Made by a program: the position numbers and the translations under genes. Under the pieces are notes generated by a model. The model did not search any database, was not told the origin of the DNA, and saw only the letters and a list, made by a program, of their open reading frames with translations. A stretch of DNA of 64,000 bases from the NCBI GenBank assembly GCA_037074535.1, contig CM073466.1, positions 63,893,441 through 63,957,440 of the forward strand, written 5' to 3'. The first letter of the stretch is position 1. Each line of letters begins with the position of its first letter. Below are positions 24,443 to 34,653 of this stretch, piece after piece. This DNA comes from Gleditsia sinensis (lineage: Eukaryota; Streptophyta; Magnoliopsida; Fabales; Fabaceae).

Positions 24443-25527
24443 CAACTTTATAGTTATTCATACGCTTTCCATTTAATCATATTTAGCAACTTTATAGCTT
24501 TATAGATCAATGCTTTGTGCACATAATATTCATTTGACCAAATAATGATAAATACATTTAGAACCACATATTCAATGAGTTTCAAAATCTATTTGCGAAA
24601 CCATACTCTTCTTGAACTATATGCTAGTTAGTAAGCAAAGCAAATATTTTAACACATTTCAGAAACTTATGATAGCATAAATAATTTGTAAACATAACCA
24701 ATTATACATTTAAAGTTCAAGAAGAGCATGAGGTAAGTCATAAAAAGAATTATCTACTCATAAGATAAAGCTCTAGGTTGGACAGCCCCAAAATGCACCT
24801 TTCCAATTCAAATTTGACCAAATAGAGCTCAAAAACGAGTTCAGACATAGAAAATGACTTCGGGAGCTCGGTCAATGCCGGTCAACCGATGGTCATTGTT
24901 CACGATCGAAAATACTATTCACATCAGGCAAAATCACTATTCATGTCGAGGCGAATTTAAGTTTCATGACACCAAAAGTTGTCAAATTGCTGAGAAATTT
25001 CATATCCTATAGTTTATCTGTCTCTTGAATCTATCTAGGGTGTTAGATTTTAAATTTGAAGTTTCTAAATAGGAGTTTCAGAGTTTAACTTTCTCTAAGA
25101 TTTTCTACTTCTGATCTACAGCGATTCTTCAGCCAATTTAAAAAATTGTTCGACCAATATCGTAGTTCTCTCCATCTTAAATCCAGTGGTACCCTTAGTT
25201 TTGAGGTCAGATGCTCGAAAGTACTCTAGATTTAAAGAGAAAAAATGGAGGAGAGAGAGTAAATAGTGATCTCCTAATAAACCTATGGAGGATTTTTAAA
25301 AAATAATGGAGGGACAAATATCAATTTGCTAATTATTGGAGGAAGTCCTTTAAATTTTATTATTTACATTTTGACCCCTAAACTTTTAAAAAATTACAGT
25401 TTGACCCTAAAAAATATTAATAAGTTATCATTTTCATCCTTAAAACATTTCAATTACATCCCTACTTTTTTATTTCTTTTAATAATCCATATATAAATGA
25501 AAATTTCTAAATCTTAGGGATGTTACA
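23393..25527 (-). mobile_element. Element B1 5' LTR
   Basis: It starts TGTCACACCCC and ends GGGATGTTACA (2135 bp). It shares the family-B LTR blocks around ACTCAGTGAGTAGATAA (23740), GACCCGCATTTC (23850), TGTGAGTTCATCACCC (24240) and the GATTTTCTACTTC region (25100). Its right edge meets a copia LTR remnant, so B1 was inserted in element C1. The other side of that target is not recognisable in the window. Confidence 0.75.
24379..24441. repeat. (AT)n microsatellite
   Basis: About 31 uninterrupted AT dinucleotides lie inside the B1 LTR. They give a meaningless IYIYIY reading frame. Confidence 0.95.
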
Positions 25528-25689
25528 CTTTTAGAGTCACTGTACTCTAATTCCTTAGAGTTATTCTGAAGCAAAGTGATCAAGTTTTAATTTGCAATGG
25601 TGAGGGGTATTTATATTTCCTCCTTCTGCTGTGTGAGTATATAGTAAATGAATTGATTATGTTCTGTATGCTTTAAAGTATCTTTCATT
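25528..25689 (+). mobile_element. Copia C1 5' LTR remnant
   Basis: The sequence AGAGTCACTGTACTC onward matches the 3' end of the C1 3' LTR at about 50075-50220. It ends just before a primer-binding site. The left part of the LTR was displaced by insertion of B1. Confidence 0.8.
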
Positions 25690-25691
25690 TG

Positions 25692-25704
25692 GTATCAAAG
25701 CTAA
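25692..25704 (+). other. Copia C1 primer-binding site
   Basis: TGGTATCAAAGCT is the tRNA-Met-type PBS with one change, two bases after the LTR remnant. It shows that C1 is plus-oriented. Confidence 0.85.
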
Positions 25705-27551
25705 GTTTTCCTCTACCTTGCTTGCTTATAGTACTATTCAATCATTATCATATGACTTTTACGCTTCAAGATTGTTAATTTTATCTATACCTTACTTCAG
25801 TTATATATGAATTTGTTCTCTATTAAAATGCTTTAGTTCTGTTGGCTGCTTCTAGTGTCTTGATATGCCTAAGAGTGTTTTGTAAATCGAAATGAGCATT
25901 ACAAGATAGGTTGATAGGCTCAGTGGCTAAAATCCTTAAGAAAGTGTAGAAACGAAGCTTTAATGAAGTTTTTCTCACAAAACCCCAATCATATGTGTTG
26001 TTATTTTTGCATAAAATCAAAGAAATTTCCATAAAGGTTTGATAAAACATTAAAACCTAAGAAGAATGACATAAAAATCACTCAAATTGAGCTAAAAATG
26101 GAAAAGATACAGCCAAGTAAGTATTCAAGTCTGAACTAGGTTGAGTTTGACATGTTTTGCAAAGAAGTGAGTGAGGAAATGACTTCCACCCTGTCCACAC
26201 AAACCCCACGTGTGGACAAGCACATATAGGTGCATGCGGCCCACGCATTGAAAATTTTGGCACCAAACTAGTTTCATTTTACTTCATTCACCCTATACTA
26301 TTTTCTATACATTTTGGGAATTTTTGAATATCTAAAAGTATTTTTCTTAAAATTTTTGAAATTTGAAAAGGAGAAAAATACCCTGTACTCTCAAATTTTT
26401 AGCCCAAAATTTTTACTGCCTTCACTATTTATGGCATCATACATAATTTACTCTCTCTAATTATATATGTAGGTTGTTCAAATAATTTTGGACCATATAG
26501 CAGCCTTTATAATTGTCATAAAGCTTAATTGGTTTGTGAATTTTAGAATAATTAACATAGATTTGACTTAGAGGCTATAAACTGAAGCTTAAAGAGCCAA
26601 AATATGGGATTTGCATATGGTTAGAAACCCTAAGGTTATGTACAATGTCACATAAAGTTAAAACCATAACCAAAGTATAATTAGGGTTATGGAATTTAAC
26701 ATAAGGATTACATTAGCATTATGTTAACATCATGTGCTTAATGTTAAGATGATATTTATGTACTTAACATTATGTATATTTTATTGTTTTGCTATGCATG
26801 CAATTTAAATATTTAGCTTATGCATTTTATTATTGTCCATATTAGAAATGTATTGATTAGTGTGACATGAAATTTGTATGGAACATTACATTAAATTATG
26901 TCTAGTTATCTATGCAATTTTGATTAATTGGGGATTAGCCGCAACAACCTTAATTAAGAAAATTTTATGATCACATATAAAAATGGGGGACATAAATTTT
27001 AATTAATCATATGATTGATTAGAATAAAATGTTATATTACTTTCTTAATTTACCCACATGAATTAGGAAAAGAATATTGTGCATGTTTGAAAGTGCATAA
27101 TGGAATAATTGTGAGTAGTTTGAAAGTGCATGTTTCAAAAAGGTTCTAGATAAGGAAAGACTTGGTATTTAAGTGTGTCCAATGTGACCTATTTCTCTTT
27201 CTTGGGAACTTACTTAGTATGCTATAAAATAACTACAAGCATCTTATCCATATAAGGACACTATATGAATCAACTAGAATTAAAACTTTAACCCATAAGC
27301 AAATTTTATGTCTTTAGATTCATATTTTAAAGTATGCATCAGTAAAATGTGATATTTGTTAGACTCAAAATTAAAAGGAATATAAATTCTATGCATGTTT
27401 TGTTGCCTCTACCCACATGAAGGTTAGAATTTATATGTAAAGTATTTATTATGTGATTTTTATGCTTCATAATATTTATATATGTATCTTTGGTATGTGT
27501 AGCATTTCCTACTAGCACTTATATGAGTACTAATCCTATTGTTCCAATGAT
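25705..27551 (+). mobile_element. Copia C1 leader (long) and gag start
   Basis: This 1.8 kb lies between the PBS and the gag start, where a short MSTNPIVPM-like reading begins near 27522. It is AT-rich with no readable domain. A CCCACGTGTGG palindrome sits near 26207. Copia leaders are usually much shorter, so another old insertion may be hidden here. The last 16 bases (27536-27551) are the left target duplication of the LINE. Confidence 0.5.
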
Positions 27552-27818
27552 ACAACAACAACAACAACTAAGCCTTTTCCCACTAGGTGGGGTCAGCTAC
27601 ATGGATCAAACGGCTTTATAGTGTCCTATCATGGATGAGATCAATAGATAAGTTATTAACTATTAAATCATTTTTAATATTTTCACTTATTGTTTTCTTT
27701 GGCCTCCCTCTACCTCTAATTATTGAGCTATTCTCCATCCGATCTACTCTTCTCACTAGGGCTTCTACAGGTCTTCTCCACACATGGCCAAACCACCTTA
27801 AGCGAGATTCAACCATCT
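27552..27818 (-). mobile_element. RTE-like LINE, 3' part
   Basis: On the minus strand the C-terminal end of a LINE ORF2 can be read: VESRLRWFGHVWRRP, then RGRGRPKKT and SIDLIHDRTL. It ends in a (TTG)n-type tail, seen as ACAACAACAACAACAAC at 27552-27568, typical of RTE-like elements. The 5' part lies at 37084-39235; element B3 splits the protein between the M and V of an EKMVES-like sequence. Confidence 0.88.
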
Positions 27819-30251
27819 TGTCACGCCCCTAATTTTAGGGTACGTGAAACACGTATATCATGAACATATATTTTCCATAAACATAAATATCTCAATCCTT
27901 TATCAAGGAAACATATACATATAAATTTTTCCATACAGATACCATATACAAATCAAGTACATATACATCAGAGTACAACATAAACAAGGATCCTGCCTGT
28001 GACGTTCAGAGCAACTCTAGAGTACAAATATATTACAATATAAAACATTGAGAGCCTAGAAACAATTTAGGCTCACCACTGAAGTACAACCTCTAGTCAA
28101 TCACTTGGTTGCTGGACCAAACTCTGTGTCTTTATCTGAAAAATAGATTCACATCGTGTAGTGAGTTTTACAACTCAGTGAGCAGATAACACCTCCTATA
28201 ACCTCTTAGGTCAACATATGGATGTACTTTTCATTTCAAAGTTTCTCATATTGAAAAGTTACATTCAGGAGTACATTCATATGGACCCGCATTTCAAAAC
28301 ATCTCAGTTCAAATCACATATAAATATCTGTAACCACATATGATACAAATTGATCTTAAATCGAATTTGATATGCAATAAAAATCAATTCTTTTATATAA
28401 TGCTCAAGTATGTCACAACTTTCAATATACTCAATAGATAAACATGGAATGTGAGTTCATCACCCTTCTGTCTCCTCACATTACCATAGTCACAATCACA
28501 ATAGGTAATCAGGGAATGTGAGTTCATCACCCTACTGCCTCCTCACATTACCACTGACTACAACTTCAATAAATCAACAGGGAATGTGAGTTCATCACCC
28601 TTCTGCCTCCTCACATTACCACTGTCATCATCACAATAGGCAATTAGGGAATGTGAGTTCATCACCCTACTGCCTCCTCACATTACCACTAATACCACAT
28701 TCACAATACCGTCTCAAGCCATATAATCCCGTCATTTCTCATCAATACATATATAAAAGTGCATATCCATCATATGCAATGCATCATTATCAAACAATTC
28801 GCCATACAATCATATTCGGCAACTTATCACTTTACATATCATTCAAAACAGAGCTTTCAGTCTCAGTACAAAATCTTTTATTATAAATTTTCCAATCAGG
28901 GGAATCATATAATCATGTCCATATCCGAGGCAAATATAACACTGTAAAATTAATGCCACATGCATATTATATTTTCTTTGCCATGTAATGCGAAATGCAT
29001 TTAGAAATAACGTATTCAAAGCATTTCAAAACTCATACTCTTCTTGAACTAGATATCATTTCTCAATCATTTCAAATATTCCAAACCATTTCCGAAACAT
29101 ATGAACATATAAATAACATGTAATCATACTCATTTATCAATGAAAAGTTCAAGAAGAGTAAAAACAAGCTATAGGAAGAATTATCTACTCACAGTGTAAG
29201 GGCTCCAAATTGGACAACCATAAAATGCATTTTTCTAGTATGAATTTGACCAAATAAGTTTCAAAAACGTGTCCGGAGGGTCCAAAAACCTTAAATGAGC
29301 TCGGGTACTGTTCACCGCGCGGAAAATACTATTCACCGTCACAAATGTTTTTACCAAATCAACAAAATGAATTCATATCCTAATTTTTTTATCTAATTTC
29401 TGAATCCATCTACAGAGTCAGATTTCTAATTAGAAGTCTCTAAGTAAGATTTTTCAGAACTTACCTTTTACCGAGATTTTCTACTTCAGATCTACGACGA
29501 TTCAACGGTTGATTTGAAAAACTGATCGGTCAAAACTGAAGTACTCTTCGTCCTGAATCCAATAACACTTTCAGTTTTGAGATCGGAAGCCCATAAGCAT
29601 TCCAAATCGAAAGAAAAAGTTGGACATTACTATTCACTCACTATTCTTTACTATGCATCTTTCCGATTTTTTTTTTTTCGTTCAACTGATACTCCTCGGC
29701 TTCGGTTTTATCAGCTTTCTTCTTTCCTTTTTTTTTAAATATAATAATAATTATTAAATAATTAATAATAGTATTTTATTTTATAAAGATTCATATAAAT
29801 TCTGTTTTTCATCATAAAATATCCCAAAAATTTCTAAAAATTTCCATTTTCATAAATCTTTAGTTAAACTCTTCAATCATGATTTTTTTTGATAAAAATC
29901 ATAATAAAACAAATTTCAAAACAAATATCTTTATTCATATTAAAAGAAAGAATATTTCTAAAAATATCAAAAAAATTCAATAGAGGCCGGTATAATTATT
30001 TTAAGCAACACAATACTTCTTTTACTTAAAAGTCCACTTACTTTTAACAAATCATAATTATTTCTACATAAATAAAAATATATTTGCTAATAGCGCGCCA
30101 AAACATAAATTCTCATATTTCTTTTGTAATTCTTTAATCCATGTAATAAATATACTTATTTTCACCGGTTCTTATCTCTATTGTCAAAATTCTCTCTTTT
30201 ATTCTAAATTTCCTTTAATTGGAATTTTCGTTAAATTTTACAGTTATTACA
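27819..30251 (-). mobile_element. B3 3' LTR
   Basis: Starts TGTCACGCCCC, ends GTTATTACA, and is followed by the PPT (reverse complement of TTCTTCCCCCCTTAAGG). It differs from the 5' LTR by point changes and by indels, including one extra 67-bp repeat unit, so the insertion is not very recent. Confidence 0.92.
28446..28690. repeat. 67/68-bp tandem repeat in B3 3' LTR, 4 copies
   Basis: Units start GGAATGTGAGTTCATCACCC at 28446, 28513, 28581 and 28648. Each ends near CCTCACATTACC plus a variable tail. The partner LTR has only three units (35282, 35349, 35417). Confidence 0.9.
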
Positions 30252-30780
30252 TTCTTCCCCCCTTAAGGAAATTCGGTCCTCGAATTTCATCACCATAGTT
30301 GCAGATAAATATTAATTCCATTGTTCAAATAAACGCAGATATCTAGCGCGTATATCCTCCTCTCTTTTCCCAGTAGTTTCCTCAAAAGAATGATTTTTCC
30401 ATATCACTTTTACTACAGATATTTCTTTTGTCCGTAACTTCTTTATTTGTCTGACCACTATTGCTACTAGTTGTTCCTCATGGGTTAAATCTTCCTATAA
30501 CTGAATCTGTGGACAATGTATAACATGAACAGAATCCGGTAAATATTTCTGTAGCATAAACACATGAAAAACTGGATGGTCATTACCCAATTCATGTGGT
30601 AAAACCAAGTGATAAGCCACTGAACCGATCCTATCAAAAATTTCAAATGATCCTTTATACCGAGAGTGTAACTTCCCTTTCTTTTCAAATCTCATTACCT
30701 CTTTCGTTGGTGAGTCCTTCAAGAATATGTGGTCACCAACTAATAATTTCGAGTACTCAACATTCATAGTCCTTATAAAC
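30252..30780 (-). pseudogene. B3 integrase C-terminus and chromodomain-like tail
   Basis: Minus-strand segment 30495-30767 reads YSKLLVGDHIFLKDSPTKE, then RYKGSFEIFDRIGSVAYHL and HPVFHVFMLQKYLPDS, the classic gypsy integrase C-terminal region (GPF/Y-like). The downstream tail near 30330-30480 is degenerate with a KREEDIRARYL-like chromodomain end. The catalytic core is not readable as a frame. Confidence 0.85.
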
Positions 30781-31984
30781 TTTTGACTTGTATTGAGTTT
30801 TCAGTATTCTTGTTCTAATCAATTTCACTTTATCAATGACATCTTATAATAAATCTAACTCAACTAAGTCATTTAACAGAACATTTGTAACACCTCTTAC
30901 ATAAGGCTTAAATCCTCTAATATCATTTTATTATAGACAAATTCTGTTAAGAAATCTCCTACCTATCTCAAAAACATATGCTTGAAGCATGCTCTCCAAA
31001 CTAGCATCATCAAGTTAGATAATTCATATTCTATCTATTGCATGTTGTTCCAAATTAGATTTCCAAAGTTTAACTTTTCTCAATTCACTCACATATTAAG
31101 AAACCTATGATGTTCATGTAAAACTTCAAATGATGCCATTGTATATTGGCATGATAATTACTGTTATGAGTAAGTTCAACTAAGGACAATTAATTTCTCC
31201 CAACTTCCACCACAATAATATAAAGATACTTAAAGCATAACTTCTAATGTATAAACACATCATTTAATTTTAGTATCAGTCATACTATAATCTAATAAAG
31301 ATCCTTAAACTTCCTGAATAATTCTCTTGAGATAATATATTCAATTCATACTTGCCAACATACCCGCCAATAAAAAATTTCACTTGTATCTTCTTTTTTT
31401 ACCATTATACTAGTACCATTTTTTTTATATCTCAGTATATCTTTATTACCTCAGGTTATCCATATTTACAATCTATGGCTTCTTCTGAACTCTATTTTCT
31501 CAACAATTATTCATACGTGAATTTTCAATCTCAACATGATTTACATTCTAGATACTAGTCTCTATTTAGTAAGGTATAAATCCTTAACACAATTATCTTA
31601 ATCACTTACATTATTCTCGGAGATGATTCTCAAAATATTCTCCATGTTTCCAAATTAAAAAAAAATTCGAGATTAACTTAAATCTTACTTTCCATACTTT
31701 ACTCCTCAAAAACTTTAACACCGTTAATTTCTTTGATTATATTCGTCAAAGCACCATTAGATCATCATCCATCTATTCTTTTCAAAATCTCTATTACTTT
31801 AATCTACTAATCAGTTGAACACCATAATAACTAAGTTCCAAAGATTAGAAATTAACTCTCCTTATAATAAGGAAAAAGAATCTTGCATTTAATGCCAAAT
31901 ATTAATGTAGGAAAATGCAGTAGAAAATGCGAAACACGTAATAGAGCATGGTGCCAAAATAGGAAGTCAAAAGTTTGGACAAAA
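30781..31984 (-). mobile_element. Degenerate gypsy integrase remnant in B3
   Basis: Traces of integrase remain on the minus strand, such as a NLLITVIIMPIY-like relic of LAEFAYNNSYH near 31150-31190. Beyond about 31250 I cannot assign the sequence. Somewhere between 31250 and 31985 the captured LOG block must begin; the exact left junction is not visible. Confidence 0.5.
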
Positions 31985-32630
31985 CATTGACAGGAAATTA
32001 GAATCGATGGCCGTAATTCTTGAAAATCTGTAAACAAAATCTAGCTGCTATTTCGGAAAAAATCGGTGGCCGAAAATTTTGAATATATGGGTCAAAATCA
32101 ACTTTAAATCTGTTCATATTCGGTGGAAAAATAGCACATGGAAAAAGAAACACTTTTGTGCTTATAAAAGTCTGTGAAAATCAAGAAATATGTAGTTAAC
32201 TGGTAGGATGCAGTTGATTGCTTCAAAATAGATGTAATCAATCAACTGTAAAATAACCAGTCCAAATTAAAATTTCTCAAAATAGCTAGTCGGCTTATAA
32301 ACCAATAGTCGACTGGTAAGAATATTGAGAAAAACAAGATAAATCTTTTGATTGTCCCTCTTCAACAACTAACTGGTTTGCATTTTGTAATCTTTTCTCT
32401 TTACGTGCTTAATATGGGTCACAATCATAACTACTGTATTTATATATGCTTGCTGTCATTTTTGAAAATTTCATCTTCAATTTAGCTGATATCTATCAAT
32501 CACTCACATAGTTGTTATATTTATGCCCGACCTATTCACATAGCTATCGTATGTATATCCTTCTCGGAATTCTATAAATACACACGTTAATATCTTTACT
32601 TTCATACTCAAAGTTAAAGTCTGTATAGCT
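31985..32630 (+). promoter_or_regulatory. Upstream block of LOG copy 2, with TATA box
   Basis: It aligns with 15-749. TATAAAT lies at 32573-32579, 58 bases before the mutated start codon. The hairpin-forming CAGTTGATTG/CAATCAACTG pair recurs at 32211-32248. It lies inside element B3 and runs opposite to element transcription. Promoter activity is inference. Confidence 0.5.
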
Positions 32631-33281
32631 ATAGAGGGAATCACATTTCGTCAGTTTTGAAATATTTGTGTCTTTTGTGGTTCCAGTCTTGGAAAAGATG
32701 GAGAATATGTGAAAGCAGCACAAAACCTAGGTATGGTGCTGACCAGGAGAAAAATTCATCTAGTCTATGGTGGAGGTAACCGTGGGTTAATGGGGTGTGT
32801 GTCTACAGCTGCTCATGTAGGAGGATGCCAAATTCTAGGTATTATTCCTACAGTTCTAGCTGCATCTAACATCGTAGGAAAAACAATTGGGGAAGAGTTT
32901 AGGGTTGCATCCATGCATGAGCGCATGATTAGAATGATGAGCAATGCTGATGCCTTCATTGCCTTACCAGGGGGTTTTGGTACTTCAGAAGAAATTTTCC
33001 AAATAGTCTCTTGGGCACAACTAAATATACATCACAAACCGATAGGTTTGTTAAATGTTAATCACTTTTTTGATGGTCTGTTGTCTTTCCTTGATCATGC
33101 TGTGGAACAAATGTTCATCTCACACTCAGCATGACAAATTCTTATCTCAATTTCAGATGCTGAGGAGTTAATTGATGCTTTACAAGCATATGTTCATGTA
33201 CCTGATCCAATCACAGCTTAAATAGAATGGACAACAGACCATAGCAGAAAGCGCAAGTTGGACTTGGATCTTCATCTGTAA
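32631..33281 (+). pseudogene. LOG-like: LOG-type cytokinin-activating enzyme, retrocopy 2 inside element B3
   Basis: The copy has the same 651-bp length as copy 1 and no frameshift or intron. The start codon ATG is ATA, and TGA or TAA replace codons 10, 168 and 197 (CGA, CGA and CAA in copy 1). The longest open piece is 32709-33134. It keeps YGGG (residues 46-49), GLMG, MHERMIRM and the motif PGGFGTSEE at 113-121. The sequence runs on the + strand while the carrier is on the minus strand, between RT (33282 onward) and integrase remnants. All the disabling changes are transitions of the C-to-T or G-to-A kind. It cannot encode a full enzyme as it stands. Confidence 0.88.
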
Positions 33282-34570
33282 CTGTAGCAAGATGTGGACA
33301 TTGCTGTACCACTTTTACTTTCTTAGGGTTATCTTGGATACCATCTTACTAGCCACATACCTTAAGAAAGTACTATTACTAAGTCAAAATTCATATTTTG
33401 AGAACTTAGCATATAGCTGATACTCCCTTGGAGTTTGAATACTATCTTTAAATATTGCTTATGATCCTCTGCACTCTTGAAATATTCTAGTATATTATCA
33501 ATAATTATAATAACAAATTAATCCAGGGATGGCTTCAATACTCTTCTTTTTTTTTATCAAGTCCATGAATGCAGTTGGGCATTTGTCAGACTAAATGACA
33601 TCACCAAGAACTCATAATACCATAACGAGTCCTAAAAGAAATTTTTTCAAATATCCTCTTCCCTTATCCTCAATTGATGAAATCCAAATATCAAATCAAT
33701 TCAAATTTTTTAAAAAAAAATGTTGAGCACCTTATAGCTGATCAAACATATCATCTATATGAGGTAATGAGTATTTATTTCACATTGTCACTTTATTCAA
33801 TTGTTTATAATCTATGCATAGTCATAGTGATCCATCTTTCTTTTTCACAGAAAGAACAGAAGCACTCCAAGTAATAGTACTAGGGTATATAAATCCCTAG
33901 TCTAACAAGTGTCTCAACTGATCCTTCAATTCCTTGAGTTCAATCGGTGCCATTCTATATAGAGGTATAGACACTGGTTGGTTTCCAGGAAGTAAATCAA
34001 TACCAAATTATATTTTATGTTTCGAGGTAATCCTGGCAATTCTTCAAGAATTACATCAGAAAATTTTCTAACAACTAGAACTTAATTTATAGTAGTATAC
34101 TTTATATCAACATCTTTCACCACTGCCAACTATCCTTGGCACCTTTTTGTAGTCACTTATGGACTGCTAAAGCATAAATTAGATTACAGGGTATCTCATT
34201 ACGATCTTCTTGTGTCAAGAAAGAAAATTCTCCAATAATTGAATTTAATCACCTTCAAGTGACATTTCAAAATGACATGACATAATGCCAACTAATTCAT
34301 TATTAATATCACATCACAGTCTACCATATCTAGACAACCGGTACAACGGATGTCACATTCAGTAACCATCATATTTGGTATCTGTCTTAATTCTTTAAAT
34401 TCTTTAAGACGCATATCGCTTTTACTCTCAAGCTATAATTGATCCATAGATACTTTTTAAGATGTCCCAATATTCAATCTATCTTATACTATAAACTTTA
34501 ACAACTTTGAATAGAAAGGAATTTAAAACCCTATAGAATCCCTTAGCAGCACCTGAAGTATAAATATATC
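33282..34570 (-). pseudogene. B3 RT and protease remnants, no gag
   Basis: Minus-strand reading starts after the LOG stop with a KKVxxVQQxPxxxTVT-like RT connection, then RT blocks (region of FxDD near 33500, HYEF near 33610, LCIDY near 33800, IDLLPG-like near 33990). A protease core (DMVDCDVILIM, then CHVILKCHLKVIKFN) lies near 34240-34350. No capsid or zinc-knuckle sequence lies between this and the leader, so gag was deleted before this copy spread; B1 has the same arrangement. Confidence 0.75.
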
Positions 34571-34653
34571 CGGCTCATATCGATACTAAAGGTCCTACTA
34601 AAGAATCCTTTGCTCTGATTGTCACAGGGAAACCTAATGCTCTGATACCAACT
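34571..34653 (-). other. B3 leader and primer-binding site
   Basis: The minus strand at 34639-34650 reads TGGTATCAGAGC, a perfect tRNA-Met-type PBS three bases inside the 5' LTR. The short leader matches that of B1 at 23320-23392. Confidence 0.9.

Noticed and set aside
24228..24476. 82-codon frame rich in IYIY
   Set aside because: It reads through the (AT)n microsatellite in an LTR.
28446..28690. Regular repeats with variable spacers, looking superficially like CRISPR
   Set aside because: The context is a plant LTR, and the tails are diverged parts of one tandem unit, not unique spacers.
28653..28886. Frame of 77 codons also found at 35422-35655
   Set aside because: Its conservation comes only from lying in the two LTRs of one element. 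It has no known domain.
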